DNA from: Bacillus sp. Cs-700
GTDB lineage: Bacteria; Bacillota; Bacilli; Bacillales; Guptibacillaceae
DNA length: 64,000 nucleotides
Assembly (NCBI RefSeq): GCF_011082085.1
Contig: NZ_CP041063.1
Span: forward strand, 3,520,001 to 3,584,000
Direction of reading: 5' to 3'
Under the pieces are notes generated by a model, which saw only the letters and a program-made list of their open reading frames with translations, did no database searches and had not been told where the DNA came from. How positions within the stretch are numbered: position 1 is the first letter of the stretch; the number at the start of each line of letters is the position of its first letter. This document shows positions 7,832 to 15,286 of this stretch, piece after piece. Position numbers and translations under genes: made by a program.

Positions 7832-9043
7832 ATGTATGATTATCTCGTGATTGGCGGCGGAATCGTTGGTTTATCCACAGCGCTTTCGATTCGACAGCGT
7901 TACCCAAATGCAACGCTTGCAATTGTTGAAAAAGAAAAGGAATGGGCTAGTCATCAAACAGGCAGGAATAGTGGTGTGATTCATTCAGGAATTTATTATA
8001 AGCCTGGTAGCTTGAAAGCGACATTAGCGAAGCGGGGCAGTGAGTCGATCGTTCGCTTTTGTCAGGAGAATAATATTGCACATGATGTGTGTGGAAAGGT
8101 TATCTTAGCTGTTGATGAAACGGAAAAAGGTAATCTAAATCATTTGTATGAACGTGGATTGGAAAACGGTCTTGACGTACAAAAGCTCACAAAAGAGGAG
8201 CTTAAAGAGGTCGAACCTCATGTAAATGGTATAGGTGGGATCTGGGTGCCGTCTACTGGGATCGTGAATTATAAGAAAGTGACTGAGAAATTAGCGGAAA
8301 TTCTATCGAACCAGGAAGTTGATTTGTTTCCGGGGACCAGAGTAACAAATATCGAAGAAAGTCTTGATGAAGCGGTGGTTGATACGTCTAAAGGAACGTT
8401 TAAAGCAAAGTATATAATTAATTGTGCTGGTCTTCAAAGTGACCGTATTGCAAGGCTGGCGGATATTTATACCGATTTAAAGATTGTTCCATTTCGAGGC
8501 GAGTATTTTGAATTGAAGAAAGAGAAAAGTTATCTGGTTAAAAACTTAATTTATCCTGTACCAAATCCAGATTTTCCGTTTCTTGGTGTTCATCTCACTC
8601 GTATGATGGATGGCTCGATTCATGCTGGACCAAATGCGGTACTTAGCTTGAAGCGTGAGGGCTATCATAAGCTGTCGTTCAATCCAAAAGATGCCCTCGA
8701 TGTGCTGGCATTTGAGGGGTTTTGGAAAATGGCGGGAAGTAACATGAAAGAAGGACTAAAAGAAATGGGACGGTCCTTTCACAGAAAATCATTTGTGAAA
8801 AGCCTCCAGAGACTTGTACCAGAAATTCAAGAGGAAGACGTCATTCCAACTCACTCGGGAGTAAGGGCTCAGGCTCTCCTTAAGAATGGTCAACTTGTTG
8901 ATGATTTCTTTATTATTCCTGGCAAAAGATCCATTCATGTTTGCAACGCACCGTCTCCTGCTGCGACAGCATCATTAGAGATTGGAAAAATCATTGCAGG
9001 GAAAGTGCCTTCGCCTACGAGAAAGATGATTCGATTATCCTGA
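7832..9043 (+). CDS. lhgO: L-2-hydroxyglutarate oxidase/dehydrogenase
   Basis: A 403-residue FAD enzyme of the DAO family. Seen: the dinucleotide fold YLVIGGGIVGLSTALSI at the N-terminus, the LhgO signature TGRNSGVIHSGIYYKPGS (residues about 45-62), a FRGEYFEL segment and the C-terminal FAD contact HVCNAPSPAATASLEIG. It oxidises L-2-hydroxyglutarate to 2-oxoglutarate and passes electrons to the membrane quinone pool. It is co-transcribed with csiD, spaced 20 bp, with its own GGAGG site. Length and motifs agree with E. coli LhgO (422). High confidence. Confidence 0.95.
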   Translation: MYDYLVIGGGIVGLSTALSIRQRYPNATLAIVEKEKEWASHQTGRNSGVIHSGIYYKPGSLKATLAKRGSESIVRFCQENNIAHDVCGKVILAVDETEKGNLNHLYERGLENGLDVQKLTKEELKEVEPHVNGIGGIWVPSTGIVNYKKVTEKLAEILSNQEVDLFPGTRVTNIEESLDEAVVDTSKGTFKAKYIINCAGLQSDRIARLADIYTDLKIVPFRGEYFELKKEKSYLVKNLIYPVPNPDFPFLGVHLTRMMDGSIHAGPNAVLSLKREGYHKLSFNPKDALDVLAFEGFWKMAGSNMKEGLKEMGRSFHRKSFVKSLQRLVPEIQEEDVIPTHSGVRAQALLKNGQLVDDFFIIPGKRSIHVCNAPSPAATASLEIGKIIAGKVPSPTRKMIRLS

Positions 9044-9051
9044 ACGAAAAG

Positions 9052-9078
9052 CCATCGAGGAAACTCGGTGGTTTATTT
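9052..9078 (+). terminator. Terminator-like hairpin after lhgO
   Basis: CCATCGAG and CTCGGTGG around a GAAA loop, followed by TTTATTTTA. Short but correctly placed at the end of csiD-lhgO. Confidence 0.6.
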
Positions 9079-9141
9079 TATGGAAGAGGGAAAAGGAGGC
9101 TACTACGAGAAGAATAGTTCTAGAAGTGGAGGGGATGGAGC

Positions 9142-9918
9142 ATGTTAGTAACGAAACAATATTGGATTCCAGTGTTTAATGAAGAAAGAACGGTTAGAAT
9201 TTATTTACCAGATACATATGAACAAACGAATCAAGATTACCCAGCTCTCTATATGCACGATGGACAAAATGTGTTTGAAGATAAGGACGCAGTAGGGGGA
9301 AGGTCGTTGCGTTTAAAGGACTATCTCGAGCAGAATCATGATCAGGTTATTGTTATTGCGATTGATTCGGGCGCTAATCGGATGGAGGAATATCGCCTAT
9401 GGGCGCCGGGAAAGATGAGCGATGAACTTACAGGAAAAAGTGATTCTAGGGAAGCGAAGGGTAGGGATTATCTGGATTTTATCGTGAGGGATTTAGTACC
9501 GTCAATTAATGATACGTATCGCATACAGGTGGAATCGAATTATATGGCTGGTATTTCACTTGGCGGTTTGCTCACAGTCTATGCGCTATGTCGCTATCCA
9601 ACTGTTTTCACAAGAGGAGCTGGGATCTCTTCCGCTTTTTTTCGTAATCTGGAAAAGTTAGAGCAGTATATCTTAGAATCCGAACAAGTTGTATTTGACG
9701 GTCTTTATTTGGATTGCGGAGATAAGGAATCAGGTGAAGAGCGGATCGATCGAGCGTTTCTGAAATCGAATGAACGGATTTTTGGATTGTTAGAGGAAAG
9801 AGGGAGTAGTGTTGAATTTAAAGTGGTTAAGGATGGCAAGCATCACTATGAGTCATTTTCTCATAGAGTACATGATGTCATGACTTTTTTGCTAGGGTGT
9901 AGAGGTTACAAGCATTAG
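9142..9918 (+). CDS. Alpha/beta-hydrolase, esterase D/Fes-like
   Basis: A 258-residue cytosolic hydrolase. The nucleophile elbow GISLGG (Ser at about 147) and the C-terminal acid/His (DGLYLDCGDKESGEE ... KDGKHHYESF) form the expected triad. The N-terminal RIYLPDTYEQ...YPALYMHDGQNVF is typical of the putative esterase (Fes/IroE, YbbA) family, whose members cleave enterobactin-type trilactones or other esters. No siderophore genes are near, so the substrate stays open. No signal peptide. Monocistronic, with a terminator downstream. Confidence 0.8.
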   Translation: MLVTKQYWIPVFNEERTVRIYLPDTYEQTNQDYPALYMHDGQNVFEDKDAVGGRSLRLKDYLEQNHDQVIVIAIDSGANRMEEYRLWAPGKMSDELTGKSDSREAKGRDYLDFIVRDLVPSINDTYRIQVESNYMAGISLGGLLTVYALCRYPTVFTRGAGISSAFFRNLEKLEQYILESEQVVFDGLYLDCGDKESGEERIDRAFLKSNERIFGLLEERGSSVEFKVVKDGKHHYESFSHRVHDVMTFLLGCRGYKH

Positions 9919-9926
9919 TAACTTAA

Positions 9927-9950
9927 AAAGGACCCTGGATGAGGTCCTTT
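9927..9950. terminator. Bidirectional terminator
   Basis: AAAGGACC and GGTCCTTT with an eight-base loop between the plus-strand esterase gene and the minus-strand sigma operon. Confidence 0.8.
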
Positions 9951-9961
9951 ATTGATAGAAT

Positions 9962-10207
9962 TTACATGAATAATAGTAATCCTGCCGATATTCCAATCGT
10001 AAGACCAATCGGGACTAATTGGATTTTCAGTAACAAACCAGATGTACTATCATGGTGATCAAGTGGATTTTGAACGGGTGCACTCATAAAATCAGCTACT
10101 CGGTCTGATATCTTCTTCTTGAAGGAAAGAGGGGGAACGTCAACGGTGTACTGATCAAGTTGTTCACGCAGTTCTTTCGGTAGCGAATGGTTATTGTGTG
10201 ATTTCAT
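9962..10207 (-). CDS. Small membrane-anchored protein, putative anti-sigma factor
   Basis: An 81-residue protein: about 60 soluble residues, then one C-terminal membrane segment (LVPIGLTIGISAGLLLFM). It overlaps the end of the ECF sigma gene by 17 bp, which implies coupled translation. One-TM proteins encoded directly after an ECF sigma gene are usually its anti-sigma factor. It lacks the HxxxCxxC zinc motif of ZAS-type anti-sigma factors and is short. The role is inferred from place and topology only. Confidence 0.6.
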   Translation of the reverse strand: MKSHNNHSLPKELREQLDQYTVDVPPLSFKKKISDRVADFMSAPVQNPLDHHDSTSGLLLKIQLVPIGLTIGISAGLLLFM

Positions 10208-10727
10208 CGTAATGTCCCTCCAATAAATCTCTTAATCGTTTAATGGCTGTCGATAATCTTGACTTAACCGTTCCAACCGGAATATCTAAAATGTTTGCGG
10301 TGTCTTCTTGAGTCATGTCGTGATAATAGATTAAGAGGATAACCGCTCGCTGCTTTTCAGGTAGCTGTTTAATTGCCCACTGAATCGTCATCTTCTCCAC
10401 AGAATCGTTTAAAAAAAATTCTTCTTTTTTAATCAGAAAAGGGAGCAGCGTTTGCCATTTTGCTCTTCGTTTTATTTTGTTAATCATGAGTTGATAACCG
10501 ATTTTGAAAAGATACGTTTTTAGAGACGCCCGTGTGACATCATAGCGATTCTGGTACTTGTGAAATTTAACGAATGTATCCTGAACAAGATCGATACTAA
10601 GCTGCTCATCACGAGTATAGCGAAATAAGAAACGGTAGAGTGAATCTTTGTGTGTAAGGTAAATGGTTTCGAACGTCATAGCCAATGATGTCTCGAAAGG
10701 AATCGATTCGCGTTCGTTAAAATTCAT
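10191..10727 (-). CDS. ECF-type RNA polymerase sigma factor
   Basis: A 178-residue sigma-70 family protein of the extracytoplasmic function class: region 2 (YRFLFRYTRDEQLSIDLVQDTFVKFHKY, residues about 31-60) and region 4 (LPEKQRAVILLIYYHDM ... TVKSRLSTAIKRLRDLL, residues about 120-170), no region 3. The second of three overlapping genes: the preceding membrane protein gene overlaps it by 11 bp, the likely anti-sigma follows. No clear Shine-Dalgarno precedes ATG 10727, which agrees with translational coupling. Target promoters cannot be assigned; I see no close copy of a named Bacillus ECF factor. Confidence 0.9.
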   Translation of the reverse strand: MNFNERESIPFETSLAMTFETIYLTHKDSLYRFLFRYTRDEQLSIDLVQDTFVKFHKYQNRYDVTRASLKTYLFKIGYQLMINKIKRRAKWQTLLPFLIKKEEFFLNDSVEKMTIQWAIKQLPEKQRAVILLIYYHDMTQEDTANILDIPVGTVKSRLSTAIKRLRDLLEGHYDEITQ

Positions 10728-11082
10728 TTGGCCAGCGCTCTTTTATCCCTTTGTAAGTGTAAGCGAGTCGGAAAATAAACCAGAGAAATGTGAGAAGTGG
10801 AAAAACAAAGGTCTGGTGCAGAAAGAACTGCACAAATGGATTTTCAATGTTTTCTCCTTTAATTAGAAAAACAAATAAACCTGTAATACATAAGAAAGAA
10901 TACGCTGAGGAAGCAATCATGACATAATCCCACCGCGACCAATAGAAATAGAGATTTGTCTTCTGAAAATCAATTCTTCCATTTGTTTTGTGAACATGTT
11001 TTTGAAGCGTTGCAATTAAGACGGCAAAAATGGTTCCCAGAACTCCTGCCATCACTAACCCCATGATCCACCCGATTGCCAT
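10717..11082 (-). CDS. Three-segment membrane protein, first gene of the ECF sigma operon
   Basis: A 121-residue protein of unknown family with three hydrophobic segments (residues about 2-25, 50-75, 85-108) and basic ends (KERWPNEF). I start at ATG 11082, eight bases after AAAGGTG, rather than at 11100. Its last 11 bases overlap the sigma gene. The operon order membrane protein, sigma, one-TM protein suggests that it senses or transmits an envelope signal to the sigma factor, but nothing in the sequence shows this. Confidence 0.65.
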   Translation of the reverse strand: MAIGWIMGLVMAGVLGTIFAVLIATLQKHVHKTNGRIDFQKTNLYFYWSRWDYVMIASSAYSFLCITGLFVFLIKGENIENPFVQFFLHQTFVFPLLTFLWFIFRLAYTYKGIKERWPNEF

Positions 11083-11213
11083 GTATGTCACACCTTTCAT
11101 TTCTATATTTTCACATATTTATACAAATATAGGAGTGGTAAAGTTCATTTTCATGATGAGATTTTTTATACTGGGTAAACTATAGGCTAAGTGAAATACG
11201 AAGGCGGGTAATA

Positions 11214-11789
11214 ATGATTAGAAAAAAATGGTGCGTGGGTCTTATTTTTGCGTTGCTTCTAGTTATGAATAACGCATATCCGGTTCAAGCAGAGCAAGAA
11301 ACGAATTTAAATGAAGTTACCTATCTCAAATCAGAAACGAAAAAAGACGCTGTCCTTGAAAAAGCGTTTGCTAAAGAGTTCGGTCTTACGAAGGGGACAG
11401 ACTCCATTCGTTATTACTACAATAAAATAGACTTAAACGATGATCAGATACCTGAAACATTTGTCTATTTAGTCGGTCGAATGGTTTGTGGAACAGGAGG
11501 ATGCAGTGGTCTGTTGTTAGAAGAAAAGAACGGGGATTATAAGGTGAAGTCTCGATTTTCTTTAGTCAGAACCCCAGTCATCATTCAAAATGAAACAACA
11601 AACGGGTGGAAGGACATCGTCATGTATGTAACAGGTGGAGGAATCGAGCCTGGCTATCACCAGCTGAAATTTAATGGAGAAAGCTACCCTTCCAATCCAT
11701 CTGTTCAACCGATTGTGGAAGAGGATAAGATAAAAGGGATAGGGATCATAAACGATGAAATTGCTGAAGATACTGGCATTGTTTTTTAA
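11214..11789 (+). CDS. Secreted protein of unknown function
   Basis: A 191-residue protein with a clear signal peptide (MIRKKWCVGLIFALLLVMN..., probable cleavage after VQA at residue 26). The mature part has an acidic, repeat-free fold with KIDLNDDQIPETFVYLVG, which resembles a calcium-type DxNxDxxxE turn, and two cysteines in MVCGTGGCSGLLL that could form a disulfide. No enzymatic motif recognised. Single gene, closed by a strong terminator. Confidence 0.75.
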   Translation: MIRKKWCVGLIFALLLVMNNAYPVQAEQETNLNEVTYLKSETKKDAVLEKAFAKEFGLTKGTDSIRYYYNKIDLNDDQIPETFVYLVGRMVCGTGGCSGLLLEEKNGDYKVKSRFSLVRTPVIIQNETTNGWKDIVMYVTGGGIEPGYHQLKFNGESYPSNPSVQPIVEEDKIKGIGIINDEIAEDTGIVF

Positions 11790-11794
11790 AGAGA

Positions 11795-11828
11795 AGTAGA
11801 GGACAAATGAGATAATTTGTCCTCTACT
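11795..11828. terminator. Bidirectional terminator
   Basis: AGTAGAGGACAAA and TTTGTCCTCTACT around an eight-base loop, with T6 on the plus strand; it serves the secreted protein gene and the convergent DUF3870 gene. Confidence 0.9.
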
Positions 11829-11833
11829 CTTTT

Positions 11834-12154
11834 TTATGTGTTAAGAGGTTCAGGATGAAGCTCGTATTGCTTGTGAGCATCCTTAAGAGCAGCAGCAAGT
11901 GCATTGCCGGCTTTTCCAAGATAGCCCTCTTTTAACTGATGGAGAGGGTCTGTAATACCATCTTTTAAACTGAATCCTTTGAGTAATTGTTTAACGAACT
12001 GTTTGCTATGTTCCGTTGCGAGTGTGCAAGATGCGTCGACGATCACGCCATACTTTTTATCAACTTCAAGAGTGAGTGTTAAGGTGTCTGAAATGTTGTT
12101 AGCGGCCATGCCAGTTGGGAGTTTTGAGTGGCCGGCGACGAAAAGGGTGTTCAT
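11834..12154 (-). CDS. DUF3870 domain protein
   Basis: A 106-residue soluble protein of the DUF3870 family: N-terminal LFVAGHSKLPTGMAA, central GVIVDASCTLATEH and C-terminal GKAGNALAAALKDA. The family is widespread in Firmicutes and often sits near redox or aromatic-degradation genes; its function is unknown. The Cys in DASCTLA and the His in AGHSKLP are conserved positions and could be a reactive or metal site. It is divergent from an SDR gene with an 112-bp gap. Confidence 0.75.
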   Translation of the reverse strand: MNTLFVAGHSKLPTGMAANNISDTLTLTLEVDKKYGVIVDASCTLATEHSKQFVKQLLKGFSLKDGITDPLHQLKEGYLGKAGNALAAALKDAHKQYELHPEPLNT

Positions 12155-12266
12155 GAATCAAATCATCTCCTTTCATTTGGTAACGTTTTCAATAGTGTAG
12201 CATAACAAGACTTGTTATCGAGTGTTAGAATAGTAGAAAATGGAATTTAGAATGGAGTGGATAGGA

Positions 12267-13058
12267 ATGGATCTCAATCTAAAAGGAAAATCAGTCGTCG
12301 TAACAGCTGCAAGCAAAGGACTTGGAAGAGCTTCTGCCCTTGCATTTGCGAAAGAAGGTGCGCATGTCATTTTATCAAGTAGAAGTGATGATGAACTTAC
12401 AAAAGCATGCGAAGAAATCATCGAAGAGACAGGGAATGAGCACGTTACCTGGATCGTTTGCGATATGACAAAAGCGGATGATATTAATCGATTGATGACG
12501 TTTGCCGCAGAAACGAATGGTACAGTCGATGTGTTAATTAATAATGCGGGCGGTCCTCCGGCTGGGGAATTTGAGGATTTTAGTGATGATGATTGGCAAA
12601 ATGCGTTTGAACTAAATCTATTAAGTTTTGTTCGAACGTCAAGAGCAGCCATTCCATATATGAAAGAAAATAGATGGGGACGGATCTTGAACATTGCTTC
12701 ATCCTCCATTAAACAGTCACTAGATAACTTGATCCTCTCGAACACATTTCGAGCAGGGATTGTGGGACTAGCTAAAAGTCTTTCACAAGAATATGCCGAG
12801 CATAATATTCTTGTAAATACCGTCGGTCCTGGACGGATTGCTACTGATCGTGTGGAGCAACTTGATCAAATCAAGGCAGATCAGTTAGGCATCAATGCTG
12901 CTGAATTAAAGAGTCAGGCGGAGCAATCCATTCCAATGAAAAGATACGGGAAACCTGATGAATTTGCAAAGGCGATCGTATTTCTCGGATCAGATGCTAA
13001 TACGTATATGACCGGGCAATCACTCGTTGTGGACGGCGGCCTTGTGAAGGCATTATAA
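12267..13058 (+). CDS. SDR-family protein with altered catalytic residues
   Basis: A 263-residue Rossmann protein: nucleotide motif TAASKGLGRA (variant of TGxxxGxG), NNAG at about residue 92, SSS around 145 and a C-terminal GRIATDRVEQ ... GQSLVVDGGLV as in 3-oxoacyl-ACP reductases. The active site YxxxK is replaced: aligning GLAKSL with its usual place gives Ser158 and Arg162 (LSNTFRAGI). Similar SDRs with LSNxxR occur in databases under reductase names. I start at ATG 12267 (GGAG and AGGA upstream) since 12240 has no ribosome binding site. Cofactor binding is probable; a normal reductase reaction is doubtful. Confidence 0.8.
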   Translation: MDLNLKGKSVVVTAASKGLGRASALAFAKEGAHVILSSRSDDELTKACEEIIEETGNEHVTWIVCDMTKADDINRLMTFAAETNGTVDVLINNAGGPPAGEFEDFSDDDWQNAFELNLLSFVRTSRAAIPYMKENRWGRILNIASSSIKQSLDNLILSNTFRAGIVGLAKSLSQEYAEHNILVNTVGPGRIATDRVEQLDQIKADQLGINAAELKSQAEQSIPMKRYGKPDEFAKAIVFLGSDANTYMTGQSLVVDGGLVKAL

Positions 13059-13222
13059 AGAAGTGAGGGGCGCGCTGCGTCCTTTTTTCTTTGAGAATCT
13101 CCCCCTAATCATTTTTCTTTTAGGAAGAAACCGATATAATAGAAGAAGATGAAAATGACTAAATCTGGTGTTGCTAAACCCTTTGGTTTCAAAGCAATTG
13201 TCGGTACAGGGAGGGTGATTGG

Positions 13223-14509
13223 ATGGTAGATGCGAAAGAACGGATTCTAGAAGCGACGGATATTCATAAAGCAACTGAGATGATTAGCATTGCGACGAAT
13301 AAGCCAGTTATTATTGAGAACAAAAATTTTGAGCTTATTTCTTATAGCACAGCATCGGAAAGTTTTGATCAAACGCAGCAAAAAACCATTTTATATAAAA
13401 AATGTCCCGTTTTTATTATTGATCGTTTGAAAAAAGAAGGGATTGTCCAGCAGCTTGAGAGTAATGAAGCTCCCATTCGCATTGCTCCTATTGAGGAAAT
13501 CGGTTTTTATCAGCGTGTTGTGGTGAAAGCCATCTATGAAGAGCGGACAATGGGATATCTGTGGGTACAAGAAACAAATAGTCCGCTTACGGAAGAAGAG
13601 GTTGATTTTCTTACTGAAATCACCCCTCACGTTGGCAAGCTTATTCATGATTCGTATCAAAAAGGGAAAGAGCATGAGGGGAAGCAGGAAAAATTGCTTT
13701 GGAACGTGCTTCTTCATGAATATGAAAGCGAAAATCAAATGAGGCGTAAGGCCCAGGTGGCAAGCTTGCCATTGCCTGAGCGCTTTTCTGTACTTGTTAT
13801 GTCAATTGCAGAGCCATCTCAAGAACCGCTTTTGAATGAAGTGCTCGAGCTTCTATCTCGGTTTAAGCGTCATAAAATTCAGGTACTGAAAACCGAGCTT
13901 CAAGTGGTTGCTGTCATTTCTGGTGATAAAAGTATGAAGGGATCTGCTATTGAGCATAGCCGTGAGCTTGTAGAGTACGTGAAGAGTGCGTTAACGCACG
14001 AAGAGTTTTATTCTTTCTTGATTGGAATTGGAAAAGAATACGTGGAACTCATTGATATGAGGAAAAGTTTTCTAGAAGCACTGGAAGTCATTGAGACAGC
14101 TGACTTTATTGGTCCAAGGCCAGATGTGATGCCGCGAGAGTTCTCAAAGCTTGGAGTATACCGGTATCTCGCCGCTCTTTATGAGAAAAACAATACGGAG
14201 CATTACTTTAATCAAAATTTACTTAACTTGATGGAAAAAGACTCGGTTAGCCATTCTAGTTTGTTGAAGACACTAGAGGTGTATTTATCGAACAACGGTA
14301 AGGGTAAAAGCACGGCCGCTGAACTGTTTATTCATCCCAATACGCTGAATTATCGCATGAAACAAATACAGGATTTAACCGACATTGATTTTGATGATTT
14401 TAATATGAAAAGCCACATTTATATTGAGTTGTTGTTGTTAAACAACATACCGTCTTACTATAACCGGTACCTTTCGGCTGTAGAGGAGCAGAAAAGTACG
14501 ACGAAATAG
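13223..14509 (+). CDS. putR: PucR-family activator, probable proline-responsive PutR
   Basis: A 428-residue regulator. The N-terminal part (to about 150) is GAF-like (NKPVIIENKNFELISY ... GYLWVQE); the middle is a CdaR-GGDEF-like region; the C-terminus is the PucR-type HTH (LLKTLEVYLSNNGKGKSTAAELFIHPNTLNYRMKQI). It lies just ahead of putB and putC, as PutR does in Bacillus, where it activates putBCP with proline. A TTGTG-N6-CCACAAA box stands before the putB promoter. Start ATG 13223 after GGGAGGGTG. Strong terminator downstream, so it is not co-transcribed with putB. Confidence 0.85.
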   Translation: MVDAKERILEATDIHKATEMISIATNKPVIIENKNFELISYSTASESFDQTQQKTILYKKCPVFIIDRLKKEGIVQQLESNEAPIRIAPIEEIGFYQRVVVKAIYEERTMGYLWVQETNSPLTEEEVDFLTEITPHVGKLIHDSYQKGKEHEGKQEKLLWNVLLHEYESENQMRRKAQVASLPLPERFSVLVMSIAEPSQEPLLNEVLELLSRFKRHKIQVLKTELQVVAVISGDKSMKGSAIEHSRELVEYVKSALTHEEFYSFLIGIGKEYVELIDMRKSFLEALEVIETADFIGPRPDVMPREFSKLGVYRYLAALYEKNNTEHYFNQNLLNLMEKDSVSHSSLLKTLEVYLSNNGKGKSTAAELFIHPNTLNYRMKQIQDLTDIDFDDFNMKSHIYIELLLLNNIPSYYNRYLSAVEEQKSTTK

Positions 14510-14550
14510 CCGTTTTGAGTGGGTATCTGGATAGGTTTTGTTCAAATTGA

Positions 14551-14578
14551 GAAGCTGCACATGGTGCAGCTTCTTTTT
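14551..14578 (+). terminator. Terminator of putR
   Basis: GAAGCTGCAC, loop ATG, GTGCAGCTTC, then TTTTT. Confidence 0.9.
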
Positions 14579-14669
14579 GTGTTTTTGAGAGTGCTAAGTA
14601 GCTCGTTACGAGAGGCGTGTGGTAGGTTTATTGGCCAAATCCGAAATATATTGACTTAATAGGAAAATC

Positions 14670-15118
14670 AGTGACGCTCGTCTCCGCTTTACCAGTGCCT
14701 GTCGTTGTGGGGCTCCAGCGCTTGTCGCCCCTAGGCGCCCACTTCCGCTTTTCCAGACCCAGCTACGCCTCGCAGAAACTTCGATATTTCACTCTTTCAC
14801 AAGAACACAAAAAGCGTGTTCTAGTTCAAGAGTTCCAATATCTCCGTTTCTAAACGCTCGTCTCCGCTTTTCCCGAGATCCAGCTGCGCAGGCCAAATCC
14901 TCCGGCTGTTTCACCCAATCGAATGAGACAAAAAGCGTCTCACTCTTATGGGCTCCAACATCCTGCGGATGTAAACGGGTCCACTCCGCTTTTCTTGAGA
15001 TCTAGCTGCAGTGGGCAGACACTCGGTCACTTCACCATTTCATCCGAACACAAAAAGCGTGTTCAAATGAAATGGCTCCAGTGCCTGCCGTGTCTAAACG
15101 CCCACTTCCGCTTTTCCC
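14670..15118. repeat. Three tandem copies of a ~120-bp palindromic intergenic repeat
   Basis: The cores ACAAAAAGCGTGT (14805-14820), GACAAAAAGCGTCTC (14926-14941) and ACACAAAAAGCGTGTTC (15047-15063) are 120-121 bp apart. Each core is a hairpin whose arms differ between copies but stay complementary (for example AGAACAC/GTGTTCT; TGAGAC/GTCTCA; CATTTCAT...GAACAC/GTGTTC...ATGAAATG). Between them recur GATCCAGCTGCG-like, GGCTCCAG and CCACTTCCGCTTTTC segments. Compensatory arm changes show that structure is kept. It resembles a dispersed repeat family I recall from other Bacillaceae genomes; its function is unknown. It fills most of the 777-bp putR-putB gap. Confidence 0.85.
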
Positions 15119-15119
15119 A

Positions 15120-15137
15120 TTGTGTTTAAACCACAAA
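15120..15137. promoter_or_regulatory. PutR-type box upstream of putB
   Basis: TTGTGTTTAAACCACAAA is a near-perfect inverted repeat (TTGTG/CACAA). The described PutR targets in Bacillus are TTGTGG/CCACAA-type repeats. Centred about 76 bp before the expected transcript start, it fits an activator site. Confidence 0.65.
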
Positions 15138-15168
15138 ATCTCTGCTGAACTATTGTGCTTTGACCACG

Positions 15169-15198
15169 TTGCCAGATGACCCTTAAAATCGATATAAT
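15169..15198 (+). promoter_or_regulatory. Sigma-A promoter of putBC
   Basis: TTGCCA (15169-15174), 18-base spacer, TATAAT (15193-15198). A perfect -10 with a weak -35 and long spacer suits activator-dependent expression. Confidence 0.65.
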
Positions 15199-15286
15199 TT
15201 TCACAAGAAAACAAAAACTTTCTTTGAAGTATTACACAAGCTTGATGAATGATTGGAGATATAGGGTGAAAAGGAGCGTGGTAGAG

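Noticed and set aside
14671-15129. Coding frames in the putR-putB gap
   Set aside because: Short frames of 60-68 codons here only reflect the repeat units; no ribosome binding sites and composition is palindromic.
15176-15286. Longer N-terminus of PutB from ATG 15176
   Set aside because: It would overlap the -10 box TATAAT at 15193; TTG 15287 with AAGGAG fits the family start.
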